Shown: positions 53,907-62,350 of the stretch, in pieces
How positions within the stretch are numbered: position 1 is the first letter of the stretch
How the letters are laid out: each line of letters begins with the position of its first letter
Assembly: GCA_965276635.1 (NCBI GenBank)
Contig: CBDIBC010000005.1
Location: forward strand, 1,674,001 to 1,738,000
DNA: 64,000 bases
Reading direction: 5' to 3'
Source: CBDIBC01 sp965276635
GTDB taxonomy: Bacteria > Actinomycetota > Acidimicrobiia > Acidimicrobiales > Palsa-688
The notes under the pieces: model-generated
The model's input: only the letters and a program-made list of their open reading frames with translations
The model's database searches: none
Told to the model about the DNA's origin: nothing
Made by a program: the position numbers and the translations under genes

Positions 53907-54808
53907 CAGGGCCGGCGCCGGCGCCCCACCCGGATGCCGCAGTGATCGAACCCGGCGTCCTCACCGAGGTGGCGTCCGGCGTCCGGCGGCTCCTGGCTCC
54001 CAACCCGGGGACCATGACGGGACCGGGCACCAACACCTACGTGCTCGGTGACGCCCACGTGGCGGTCGTCGATCCCGGCCCCGACGACGATGACCACTTC
54101 CGGACCATCTGCGACGCCGTCGGGGACCGGCTGCACTGGATCCTGGCCACCCACACCCACATCGACCACTCCCCGATGGCCGCCCGGCTGCAGGCCGAGA
54201 CGGGGGCCGCCGTGCTGGGCTTCGGCCCGGCACCCGAGCACACGGGTGGCCTGGACGGCCACGACCGAACCTTCGCTCCCGACCGGCGGCTGGGCGACGG
54301 CGACCAGCTCGACACCGGCGAGCTGCGAGTCGCGGCCGTGCACACACCCGGGCACTGCTCCAACCACCTGTGCTTCCAGCTGGTCGACACCGGTCTGCTC
54401 TTCTCCGGCGACCATGTCATGTCCGGGTCGACCGTGGTCATCGCACCGCCCGACGGAGATATGACCGCCTACCTCGCCGCCCTGGAACGGGTGCGTGACC
54501 TGCAGCCGAAGCGCATCGCTCCCGGCCACGGCGCCATGATCGAGGATCCCGCCGCCGTCCTCGACCACTACGTCGCCCACCGTCGCGACCGGGAGGCCCA
54601 GGTGCTGTCCGCCGTCAGGTCGGCCGGCCCCGACGGGGTGACGGCCGAGGCCATCGTGGCCGCGCTCTACGTCGGCGTGGCCGACGCCCTGCATCCTGTC
54701 GCCCGGTACTCCGTGTGGGCGCACCTGCGGAAGCTGGCCGAGGAGGGTCGGGCCCGGGCCGCAGACGCCGACGAGATCGACGCCCCCTGGTTCGCCGCGC
54801 TCGCCTGA
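53903..54808 (+). CDS. Metallo-beta-lactamase-fold hydrolase (LACTB2-like)
   Basis: A 301-residue MBL hydrolase. The metal motif is THTHIDHS, with further ligands in HTPGHCSNH and the Asp in FSGDHVM. PGTMTGPGTNTYVLG at the N-terminus and a C-terminal winged-helix stretch (SVWAHLRKLAEEGRA) match LACTB2-type proteins, some of which are RNases. The GTG start overlaps the FxsA stop. It converges with the GGDEF gene. Confidence 0.87.
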   Translation: MTGPAPAPHPDAAVIEPGVLTEVASGVRRLLAPNPGTMTGPGTNTYVLGDAHVAVVDPGPDDDDHFRTICDAVGDRLHWILATHTHIDHSPMAARLQAETGAAVLGFGPAPEHTGGLDGHDRTFAPDRRLGDGDQLDTGELRVAAVHTPGHCSNHLCFQLVDTGLLFSGDHVMSGSTVVIAPPDGDMTAYLAALERVRDLQPKRIAPGHGAMIEDPAAVLDHYVAHRRDREAQVLSAVRSAGPDGVTAEAIVAALYVGVADALHPVARYSVWAHLRKLAEEGRARAADADEIDAPWFAALA

Positions 54809-54815
54809 TGCCCGC

Positions 54816-56312
54816 TCAGGCGGCGGTGGCGTCGCCGAAGTACGGCCCGATGCCCAGGTCGCAGCCGGCCTCGATCAGGAACTCGACCTGGGTGGCGGTG
54901 GTGACGCCCTTGGCCACCGTGACGAGCTGCAGGTCGCGGCCCAGGTTCACGAAGGCCCGCACCACCTCGGTGTCGCTGCGCTGCCGGCCGATGCCGGCCA
55001 CGAACGGCTCGGCGATCTTCAAGGTGGTGACCTGTGCGTCCCTGAGCAACGGCAGGCCCGCCCCACCCGGGTCGGATCCGAAGTCGTCGACCGCCAGGTG
55101 GACACCGAGGGTGCGCAGGTACCGCAGCGCCTTGTCGCCGCCCCGGTGCAGTTCGGTGACCGTGCGCTCGCTCACGTCGAGGCAGAGCCGGTCGGGGGTG
55201 AGGTCGTAGGCGTCGAGGGTGGCGCCGATCACCGCAGTCAGGCGAGAATCGGTCAACTGCCTGGCCGAGACGGGCACGGACACCGACATGCGGTCGTCGC
55301 TCGCGGCGGTCAGGTGTTGGCAGGCCAGGTCCAACAGCCCGGCGCCCAGGGAGATGCTGAGCCCACTGCGCTCGGCCAGCTCGAGCAGGGCGCCCGGCGA
55401 GCCGACCGCGTCGGCGCCGCGCAGCGACATCCGGGCCTCCAGCGAGCGGATGGCGGAGGTGCCCAGCTCCACGACCGGTTGGAACGTGGCGGCCATCCCG
55501 CCGTCCTCCAGGGCCCCTCGCAGGACGGCCTGGCGCTCGAGGTGCTCGTCGCCGCGATGGCCCATGTCGTGGTGGTAGAGCTGGACCCGGTTCCGTCCGT
55601 CGCCCTTGGCCCGGTAGAGGGCCAGGTCGGCCTCGTCGAGGAGGGTCTGGGTCTGGTGGCCGCAGCCCAGGGCCACGCCGACGCTGGCCGTCACCGAGAT
55701 GGTGCGGCCCGGCAGCTCGACCGGCCGGGCGATAGCGGCCCGGACCCGCTCGGCGATCTCCAGGGCGTTGGCGCCGGTGACGACGCCGAGGGCGGCGATG
55801 ACGAACTCGTCGCCGCCGAGGCGTCCGACGGTGTCACCGGGGCGGACGACCTTGCGAAGGCGGTCGGCGACCGCCACGAGGAGCCGGTCGCCGGCGCCGT
55901 GGCCCAGGGTGTCGTTGACGGACTTGAAGCTGTCGAGGTCGATGTAGAGCACCGCGCAGTGCTTGTGGTCGGCCAGTCCCTCGCCGATGCGGGCGAGCAG
56001 CGTCTCCCGGTTGGCCAACGCGGTCAGGCTGTCGTGGCCGGCGCGGAACACCAGCGACGGATCGGGCTCGGGGCCGCCGATCCACATGACGACCGCACCG
56101 ACGGTGGGGTCGTCGAGATGGTTGGCCAGCGTGACCTCCGTGAGCCGCCAGCCGCTGGCACCGTCCTTGATCCGCACGCTGGCGGTGGCCGTCGCCCCCG
56201 GTTGGCCGGCGACCTCTTCGCGTGTGGCGCGCAGCCGCAACTGGTCGTCGGGGTGCACGCGCCCGGTGAGCGGGCCGTCGGAGCGGATCTCCGTGGGAAG
56301 GGGGTAAGTCAC
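54816..56312 (-). CDS. PAS-GGDEF protein with degenerate EAL domain
   Basis: A 498-residue protein. An N-terminal PAS-like segment (about 1-90) precedes a complete diguanylate cyclase domain with RLGGDEFVIA, so c-di-GMP synthesis is likely. The following EAL domain has lost key residues: EAL reads EAR, the Asn in the usual VNLSAR motif is Pro (VPVSARQL), KID reads KIA, and AEGVE reads AKGVT. DDFG remains. It is therefore probably a cyclase whose EAL part is only regulatory or binding. Confidence 0.85.
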   Translation of the reverse strand: MTYPLPTEIRSDGPLTGRVHPDDQLRLRATREEVAGQPGATATASVRIKDGASGWRLTEVTLANHLDDPTVGAVVMWIGGPEPDPSLVFRAGHDSLTALANRETLLARIGEGLADHKHCAVLYIDLDSFKSVNDTLGHGAGDRLLVAVADRLRKVVRPGDTVGRLGGDEFVIAALGVVTGANALEIAERVRAAIARPVELPGRTISVTASVGVALGCGHQTQTLLDEADLALYRAKGDGRNRVQLYHHDMGHRGDEHLERQAVLRGALEDGGMAATFQPVVELGTSAIRSLEARMSLRGADAVGSPGALLELAERSGLSISLGAGLLDLACQHLTAASDDRMSVSVPVSARQLTDSRLTAVIGATLDAYDLTPDRLCLDVSERTVTELHRGGDKALRYLRTLGVHLAVDDFGSDPGGAGLPLLRDAQVTTLKIAEPFVAGIGRQRSDTEVVRAFVNLGRDLQLVTVAKGVTTATQVEFLIEAGCDLGIGPYFGDATAA

Positions 56313-56424
56313 TGCGCAGTGTTTCGGCCGGCCCTCGGCGCTGGTTGAGCGGACCGGAGAATCACCGAGATCCCGTCGGAGGAACCGGAATCCGCAGAAG
56401 CGCCCACGGCGCGCTCGTCATCGC

Positions 56425-57612
56425 CTACGAGGGTCGGCGCTGGTGGCCGAGCTCGTCGAGCTGGCGGTCCACCGCGTCGAGCATCCGCACCGAGCAGTCC
56501 GCCATCTCCACCACCGGGGCCACGTCGATGACTGCGTCGACCAGCTGCCCGAACGCCTTGGTCACGTCGTCATCGTCGCCCAGGACCGCCGGGATGCCGG
56601 CGTCGCCGCCCGCCGACACCGCAGGCTGGAAGGGCAGCTGGGCCAGGAGGGGAGCGCCGATCTCGGCGGCCAGCCGTTCTCCTCCGCCCGACCCGAACAG
56701 GTCGTAGTGCTGGCCATGCTCGCAGGTGAAGCCGCTCATGTTCTCGATCACGCCGGCCACCCGCAGGTACCCCTTCCTGGCCATGTCCGCGGCCCGGACG
56801 GCGACCTTCTGGGCCGCCAATGATGGCGTGGTGACGATGAGCATCTCGGCGCGCGGCAGCATCCGGGCCAGGCCCATCTGGACGTCGCCGGTGCCCGGGG
56901 GCATGTCGAGGAGGAGGTAGTCGAGGTCGCCCCACGCGCCGTCCTCCAAGAAGTGCTGTAGGGCCCGGTTCAACATCAGCCCCCGCCACATGACCGCCTC
57001 GTCCTCGGCCGACAGGAAGCCCATCGACAGAACCTTCACCCGGCCGGTACCAATCGCCTTCTCCAGGGGGACGATCTGCGGTCGGCCGTCGGCCTGGGGT
57101 GACTTGCGCCCCTCCAGTCGACCGGCCATGCCGAGCATGCGCGGCACCGAGAAGCCAGCGATGTCGGCGTCGAGCACACCCACGATGAAGCCTCGAGTGG
57201 CCAACCCAGCGGCCAGGTTCACCGTGACCGACGACTTCCCAACCCCTCCTTTGCCCGACGAGATGGCGAGGACACGGGTGCGACCCGGGATCTCGGTCAC
57301 CGGCGCGGAGTCGCGCGCCTTCCACCGGGCCCGGGCCATCAGCGACGACTTCTGCTCCGCCGACATCTCGCTGGTCCGCACCGACACCCGGGTGACGCCG
57401 CGCAGCGAACCCACCCGCTCGGTCACGTCCCGCTGCAGCTGGGCTCGCAGCGGGCAGGCGGCCGTGGTCAGTGCCAGGTGCACCGTCACCGCGCCGTCGT
57501 CGCCGACGTCCGCGGACCGGTACATGCCGAGGTCGACGACGTTGTCGCCAAGCTCGGGGTCGATCACGCCGAGCATGGCGCCCCGGATGGCCTCGGCCGA
57601 TACCGTCTGCAC
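56425..57612 (-). CDS. Mrp/NBP35-type iron-sulfur carrier ATPase
   Basis: A 395-residue ATPase. An N-terminal MIP18 (DUF59) domain (VIDPELGDNVVDLGM) precedes the P-loop SSGKGGVGKSSVTVNLAAGL and DMPPGTGDVQM. These proteins assemble or carry 4Fe-4S clusters. The GTG at 57612 directly precedes the DUF59 domain. It is divergent from the IscA/ErpA-like gene, so a joint role in cluster assembly is likely. Confidence 0.9.
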   Translation of the reverse strand: MQTVSAEAIRGAMLGVIDPELGDNVVDLGMYRSADVGDDGAVTVHLALTTAACPLRAQLQRDVTERVGSLRGVTRVSVRTSEMSAEQKSSLMARARWKARDSAPVTEIPGRTRVLAISSGKGGVGKSSVTVNLAAGLATRGFIVGVLDADIAGFSVPRMLGMAGRLEGRKSPQADGRPQIVPLEKAIGTGRVKVLSMGFLSAEDEAVMWRGLMLNRALQHFLEDGAWGDLDYLLLDMPPGTGDVQMGLARMLPRAEMLIVTTPSLAAQKVAVRAADMARKGYLRVAGVIENMSGFTCEHGQHYDLFGSGGGERLAAEIGAPLLAQLPFQPAVSAGGDAGIPAVLGDDDDVTKAFGQLVDAVIDVAPVVEMADCSVRMLDAVDRQLDELGHQRRPS

Positions 57613-57771
57613 GCCTGGATGGTACCGGCGGACCGGCTCGATGAGCAGGGCAAAGGGCCGCTGCCGCGGTGCCCGACGCGGCCTCCGGGAACGCCAGACG
57701 GGGAGGGCGAACCGCTTCGCCAGCCGGTTGGGTAACATAGGTTTCTCGCTCTACTGCTTCCAGGAGGTCCG

Positions 57772-58122
57772 GTGAGCACGACCCAGACTGATGTCCCGTC
57801 CGCCATCTCGTTGACAGACACCGCCAAGGCCAAGGTCGGCGAGTTGCTGACCCAAGAGGGAAACCCGGATCTGTGCCTGCGCGTCGCCGTCCGCCCGGGC
57901 GGCTGCTCGGGTTTCAGCTACGAGATGTTCTTCGACTCCGACGTGGCCGGTGACGATGTGCTGTCGAGCTACGGCGACGTGAAGGTCGTCGTCGACCCGG
58001 CCAGCGCCGGCTTGTTGACCGGCGCCACCCTGGACTTCAGCGACGGGCTGCAGGGTGCCGGTTTCAGCATCAACAACCCGAACGCCACGCGCACCTGCGG
58101 CTGCGGCAACTCCTTCAGCTGA
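57772..58122 (+). CDS. IscA/ErpA-type iron-sulfur insertion protein
   Basis: A 116-residue A-type carrier. The three cluster-binding cysteines are in PGGCSGF and TCGCGNSF. It starts at a GTG with aggagg four bases upstream. Such proteins pass 2Fe-2S or 4Fe-4S clusters to targets. The next reading frame begins at its stop and codes for a protein that needs two 2Fe-2S clusters, which would fit a delivery role. Confidence 0.92.
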   Translation: MSTTQTDVPSAISLTDTAKAKVGELLTQEGNPDLCLRVAVRPGGCSGFSYEMFFDSDVAGDDVLSSYGDVKVVVDPASAGLLTGATLDFSDGLQGAGFSINNPNATRTCGCGNSFS

Positions 58123-59714
58123 ACCACCCGCAGGGCCTGATCGTCGACGGCCGGCCCATCGACATCGGCGCGCCCGACGCGTCGCTGCTCGACGTACTGC
58201 GCGACGACGCCGGCATCACCAGCGTCAAGGACGGTTGTAGCCCGCAGGGTCAGTGCGGGTGCTGCACCGTCCTGGTCGATGGCGCACCCCGTGTGGCCTG
58301 CGTCACGCCAGCCCGCCGGGTGGCCGGGCGACGGATCAGCACGATCGACGGGCTCGATCCCGCCGTGCGCCAGCGGCTGATCGGGGCGTTCGTCGATCAC
58401 GGGGCCAGCCAGTGCGGCTTCTGCACGCCCGGCATCATCGTGCGCCTGGCCGCCCTCGGGCCGGACCTCACACCCGACCGGGTGCGCAGCGCGCTCCTCG
58501 CCCATCTGTGCCGGTGCACCGGCTGGCAGAGCATCGTCGATGCCGCCTGCTCGGCCCCGGCCCTTCGGCCGCGATCGTTGGACGTCGCCGCCCAGCAGGC
58601 CGCCCTGGAGGGCGGTGTCGGCCAGGACGTGGGCCCGTCGGTCGTGGCCGGCGGGGGTGGGTTCGCCGCCGACACCGCACCCACCGGCGCCCTGGTCGCC
58701 GCCCCCGACCGCGCCGGGACCTGGCACACGGCACCCACCGTCCGCCAGGCCCGGGCTCTGGCCGGCAAGGTCCAGGGGCGCCGCAGCGGCCACCAGGTCC
58801 ACCACCCGGTAGCGGTTCCCCCCGGCGATTGGGCGCTCACCCTCCAGACGACGTGGGTGGAGCCGGGCTACCTGGAGCCCGACGCCTCGTGGTGCGCGCC
58901 CGGCGGGGAACCGGCGTCGCCCCTGGCCAACGGGGGCGCCTTCGGGGCCAAGGACCACTCCCCGGTTCCCGCCGCGGCCCGGCGGCTGGCCGACGAGCAG
59001 GGCCGTCCGGTGCTGGCCATGCTGTCGCGCGAGGACGTGGTGCGCACCGGCGCCAAGCGTCCACCCGTCGGGGCCGGCGTTCGCTCCGACGGCACCGGGG
59101 TGATCCGGGTAGCCCGCACGCCCGGCATCGTGGCCGCGGTGGCGGCCGTGGCCCCTGCCGGGCTGGTCGTCGAGGAGGTGGATGCGGCCGGGCCCCCCAC
59201 ATCGGCGGCCCTGCGGGCCGCGGGCTGGGCGGAGGCCGCCGTCCTGATGGCAGCGGCGAGGGCCCGAGCGGCCGGGGACCCGATGGCCGGCTCGGGTCGA
59301 GCCGAGGTGGCGGCGCCTGGCGGCGGCCGGGCCGTGGCCACCGTGACGGTGGACGAGGACGGTCGACCCTGCGACGTGGCGGTGACCGTTGCCCCCGGTG
59401 CGGTCCTCGACGAGGTGGTGCTGCGCTCCTACGTGCTCGGTGCGGCCCACATGGCGTTGGGTTGGGTGTGCACCGAGGCGCTGGCCGTCGATGATGCGGG
59501 GGTGCCCCAGGACCTGACCATCCGCTCGTGGGGGATCCTGCGCGCCAAGGACCTCCCACCGGTGGCCGTGGTCCTGGAAGAAGGGGCCGTGGACGAGGGG
59601 GCCGGCGAACCGTGCCCGGTCTCCGACGCCGCGTTCGCGGCGGTCGCCGCGGCATGCTGGATCGCCCAGGGCCTCCCGCCGCAGTGGCCGACCATCCGAG
59701 GACGGTACCGATGA
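58119..59714 (+). CDS. Condensed xanthine-dehydrogenase-like iron-sulfur/molybdopterin protein with no standard start codon
   Basis: The frame from 58119 gives about 531 residues. First is a plant-type 2Fe-2S domain (CSPQGQCGCCTVLVDG), then the second 2Fe-2S domain (CGFCTPGI, CRCTGW), then a short Ala/Gly-rich region with parts of the molybdopterin domain (NGGAFGAKDHSP, GWVCTEALAVDDAG, RSWGILRAKDLPP). It lacks most of a normal 700-800-residue large subunit. No ATG, GTG or TTG precedes the first cluster in this frame. A CTG at 58119 overlaps the IscA stop as CTGA, mimicking the usual coupling overlap. The first GTG (58293) would remove the first cluster. Confidence 0.68.
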   Translation: MNHPQGLIVDGRPIDIGAPDASLLDVLRDDAGITSVKDGCSPQGQCGCCTVLVDGAPRVACVTPARRVAGRRISTIDGLDPAVRQRLIGAFVDHGASQCGFCTPGIIVRLAALGPDLTPDRVRSALLAHLCRCTGWQSIVDAACSAPALRPRSLDVAAQQAALEGGVGQDVGPSVVAGGGGFAADTAPTGALVAAPDRAGTWHTAPTVRQARALAGKVQGRRSGHQVHHPVAVPPGDWALTLQTTWVEPGYLEPDASWCAPGGEPASPLANGGAFGAKDHSPVPAAARRLADEQGRPVLAMLSREDVVRTGAKRPPVGAGVRSDGTGVIRVARTPGIVAAVAAVAPAGLVVEEVDAAGPPTSAALRAAGWAEAAVLMAAARARAAGDPMAGSGRAEVAAPGGGRAVATVTVDEDGRPCDVAVTVAPGAVLDEVVLRSYVLGAAHMALGWVCTEALAVDDAGVPQDLTIRSWGILRAKDLPPVAVVLEEGAVDEGAGEPCPVSDAAFAAVAAACWIAQGLPPQWPTIRGRYR

Positions 59715-60079
59715 CCGACACCCCACCGACCACCCCGGCCCCCGTCGGGCCGTACCAGCCGCTGGTGCGCGCCGGCGGCTGGCTCATCTGCTCGGGTCAG
59801 CTCGGCCTGCGCGACGGCGCCCTGGTCGACGGCGGGGTGGCGGCCCAGGTGACCCAGGCGGTGGCGAACGTGGGTGCGTTGCTGGCCGGCGCCGGCGCCC
59901 GGCTGGAGGCGGTGGCCAAGACCACCGTCTTTCTCACCGACATGGCCGACTACGCGGCGATGAACGAGGCGTACGTCGCCGCCTTCGGCAACCACCGGCC
60001 GGCCCGCTCGGCCGTGGCCGTGGCCGGGCTGCCCCTCGGCGGCCGGGTAGAGGTCGAGGCCTGGGCCTGGGCCGGCTGA
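59711..60079 (+). CDS. RidA/YjgF-family deaminase
   Basis: A 122-residue protein of the Rid family, which hydrolyses reactive enamines and imines. PVGPYQPLVRAGGWLICSGQLGL and FLTDMADYAAMNEAYVAAFGNHRPARSAVAVAGLPLGG in order are typical, with the key Arg in PARSAV. The start overlaps the stop of the molybdoprotein-like gene (ATGA), so the two are one transcript. Confidence 0.92.
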   Translation: MTDTPPTTPAPVGPYQPLVRAGGWLICSGQLGLRDGALVDGGVAAQVTQAVANVGALLAGAGARLEAVAKTTVFLTDMADYAAMNEAYVAAFGNHRPARSAVAVAGLPLGGRVEVEAWAWAG

Positions 60080-60161
60080 CCGCCCGGTGTGCCGCGCCGG
60101 TTGGGTGCCCGCCGGCTCAGCTATCTAGCCGGGCGGGGCTGGGGTGCCCACCCGGCCCAAA

Positions 60162-60842
60162 TCACATGGCCCAGCGGCTCTGGCCGAAGCGGTAGCCGAC
60201 CGAGCGGACGGTGGAGATGAGGTTGGCGTGCTCCTCGCCGAGCTTGGCGCGCAGCCGTCGGATGTGGACGTCGACGGTGCGGGCCCCGCCGTAGTATTCG
60301 TAGCCCCACACCCGGGACAGGAGCGTTTCGCGGGTGAAGACCTTGCCGGGGTGGGTGGCCAGGAACTTGAGCAGCTCGTACTCCATGTAGGTCAGGTCGA
60401 GCGGGCGACCGGCGACCGCGGCCTGGTAGGTCTCCAGGTTCAGCATGAGGCTGCCGTACTCGACCAGCTCCGGCCGGGTGCCCCGCCCGGTCCGCCAGAA
60501 CAGGTGGGCGATGCGCGCCTCGAGCTCTCGCGGCTGCGGTGGTGACAGGCAGAAGTCGTCGAAGAGGTCCTCTCGTAGCTCCAGGTCCCCGAGCTGGGTG
60601 GCGCTGATGAGCAGCAGGAGGGGTTCGAAGGGCAGGTCCCGCTTGCGGAGGGCCCGGCACAGCCCGAAGGCGCCTTCGCTGTCGTTGTCCGCGCAGACGA
60701 TGGCCCCGGCCCAGCCGTCCTCGGGCTCGGCCCGGTCGGCGGTTTCCGCGGAGGCGATCGCCTTCCACGGGAACCCGGCCAGGTCGAGGCCCTGGGCCAG
60801 GATCGGGGGAGCGGGATCAGGAAAGACGAGGAGGGGTTCCAT
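60162..60842 (-). CDS. OmpR-type regulator with atypical receiver (GlnR-like)
   Basis: A 226-residue regulator. The C-terminal winged helix (LTYMEYELLKFLATHPGKVFTRETLLSRVWGYEYYGGARTVDVHIRRLRAKLGE) is a clear OmpR output domain. The receiver lacks standard residues: the strand-3 region reads AIVCADNDSEG and the usual Lys site reads DFCLSPPQP. Actinobacterial GlnR has such an unphosphorylated receiver and controls glutamine synthetase genes. It lies 14 bp downstream of the type I glutamine synthetase and near the type II enzyme, which supports a nitrogen role. Confidence 0.82.
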   Translation of the reverse strand: MEPLLVFPDPAPPILAQGLDLAGFPWKAIASAETADRAEPEDGWAGAIVCADNDSEGAFGLCRALRKRDLPFEPLLLLISATQLGDLELREDLFDDFCLSPPQPRELEARIAHLFWRTGRGTRPELVEYGSLMLNLETYQAAVAGRPLDLTYMEYELLKFLATHPGKVFTRETLLSRVWGYEYYGGARTVDVHIRRLRAKLGEEHANLISTVRSVGYRFGQSRWAM

Positions 60843-60856
60843 GGCGGAGGGTGGGT

Positions 60857-62212
60857 TCAGAGCGAGAGGTATCGACGGAGCTCGAAGGGGGTCACCTCGG
60901 CCTTGTAGTCCGCCCATTCGGCCCGCTTGTTCCTGATGTACCACTCGAAGACGTGCTCGCCGAGCGTTTCGGCCATCAGCTCGGAGCGCTCCATGGCGTC
61001 CACCGCGTCGGCGAGTGAGCCCGGCAACGATCCGATGCCTTCGGCCAGGCGCTGCTCGTTGCTCAGCTCGTAGAGGTTGGCCGACGCCTCCGGGGGGAGC
61101 TCGTAGTCGCCTTCGATCCCGTTCAGCCCGGCACCGAGGATGGCGGAGAAGGCCAGGTACGGGTTGCACGCGCAGTCGGGCGCCCGGTACTCGATGCGGG
61201 TGGAGTCGCGCTTGCCCTTCTTGGTGGGGGGCACCCGGACCAGCGCCGAGCGGTTGTTCCGGGCCCAGGAGATGTACACCGGTGCCTCGTAGCCCACGAT
61301 CAGCCGCTTGTAGGAGTTCACCCACTGGTTGGTGACAATGGCCGTCTCGCTGGCGTGGCGCAGCACGCCGGCGATGAACCGGCGGGCCACCACCGACAGG
61401 TGGTAGGGGTCGTCGTCGTCGTAGAAGGCGTTGGTGTCCCCGTCGAACAGCGACAGGTGGGTGTGCATGCCGGACCCCTGGACGCCGGCCAGGGGCTTGG
61501 GCATGAACGTGGCGTGCACGCCGCTCTGGGCGGCTATCTCCTTCACCACCATGCGGACGGTCATGACCGTGTCGGCCATGGTCAGCGCGTCGGTGTACCG
61601 CAGATCGATCTCGTGCTGGCTGGGGGAGTCCTCGTGCTGGCTGTACTCGACCGGGATCCCCATGTCCTCCAGGGTGAGCACGGTGCGCCGCCGTAGGTCG
61701 GTGGAGAGGTCGTTGGTCGTGAGATCGAAGTAGGAGCCTCGGTCGAGGAGGGTCGGGGGCTGGCCGTCGGTCCGCTCGCCGGCGCCGCCTGCGGCCGGTG
61801 GGGCGAAGTAGAAGTACTCGAGCTCCGGGGCCACGTAGAAGCTGAAGCCCAGTCCCCGGGCCCGCTTCAGCGTGCGGCGCAGGACCTGGCGGGGGTCGCC
61901 CTCGAACGGGCTGCCGTCGAGGTTCGCCACGTCGCAGACGACTCGGGCGACGGGCTGGCCGTCGTCCAGGTACGGCAACAGCTGGAACGTCTTCGGGTCG
62001 GGCATGGCGAGCACGTCGCTCTCCTGCACTCGGCTGAACCCGTCGATGGCCGAACCATCGAAGGTCATGCCCTCTTCGAGCGCGTTCTCCAGCTCGGCGG
62101 GTGTGATGTTGAACGACTTGGCCACGCCGAGGACATCGGTGAACCACAGTTGGATGAACCGGATGCCGCGCTCTTCGACGGTCCGCAGCACGTAGTCCTG
62201 TTGGCGTTCCAT
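60857..62212 (-). CDS. Glutamine synthetase, type I (GlnA2-like)
   Basis: A 451-residue glutamine synthetase. QLWFTDVLGVAKSFNI, EGMTFDGSAIDGFSRVQESD, QHEIDLRYTDAL and GSGMHTHLSLF are active-site or family segments, and PYLAFSAILGAGLNGIE follows in the C-terminal half. The length and N-terminus (MERQQDYVLRTVEERGIRF) match the GlnA2 branch of actinobacteria, which also includes gamma-glutamylpolyamine-type enzymes, so the substrate is not certain. The ATG at 62212 was chosen over upstream in-frame starts for that match. It is divergent from the type II enzyme. Confidence 0.9.
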   Translation of the reverse strand: MERQQDYVLRTVEERGIRFIQLWFTDVLGVAKSFNITPAELENALEEGMTFDGSAIDGFSRVQESDVLAMPDPKTFQLLPYLDDGQPVARVVCDVANLDGSPFEGDPRQVLRRTLKRARGLGFSFYVAPELEYFYFAPPAAGGAGERTDGQPPTLLDRGSYFDLTTNDLSTDLRRRTVLTLEDMGIPVEYSQHEDSPSQHEIDLRYTDALTMADTVMTVRMVVKEIAAQSGVHATFMPKPLAGVQGSGMHTHLSLFDGDTNAFYDDDDPYHLSVVARRFIAGVLRHASETAIVTNQWVNSYKRLIVGYEAPVYISWARNNRSALVRVPPTKKGKRDSTRIEYRAPDCACNPYLAFSAILGAGLNGIEGDYELPPEASANLYELSNEQRLAEGIGSLPGSLADAVDAMERSELMAETLGEHVFEWYIRNKRAEWADYKAEVTPFELRRYLSL

Positions 62213-62287
62213 TCCCTGCCACGATAGAGCCTTGGGCCGGTCCCATCCTTCGGCTCGCCCGTTCAGGTGCAGGTCAGGCGGGTGCAT

Positions 62288-62303
62288 GTCACACACTGTT
62301 CAC
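62288..62303. promoter_or_regulatory. Possible GlnR-type operator
   Basis: Between the two divergent glutamine synthetases lies gtcac-acactg-ttcac, two pentamers spaced by six bases. This resembles the GTnAC-n6-GnAAC layout of GlnR sites on one or other strand but the second half deviates. The assignment rests on position more than on fit. Confidence 0.3.
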
Positions 62304-62350
62304 AGAACAGGCTGTCTTTGACGCAACCGCGCATGGCAGGTTGTACAGCC

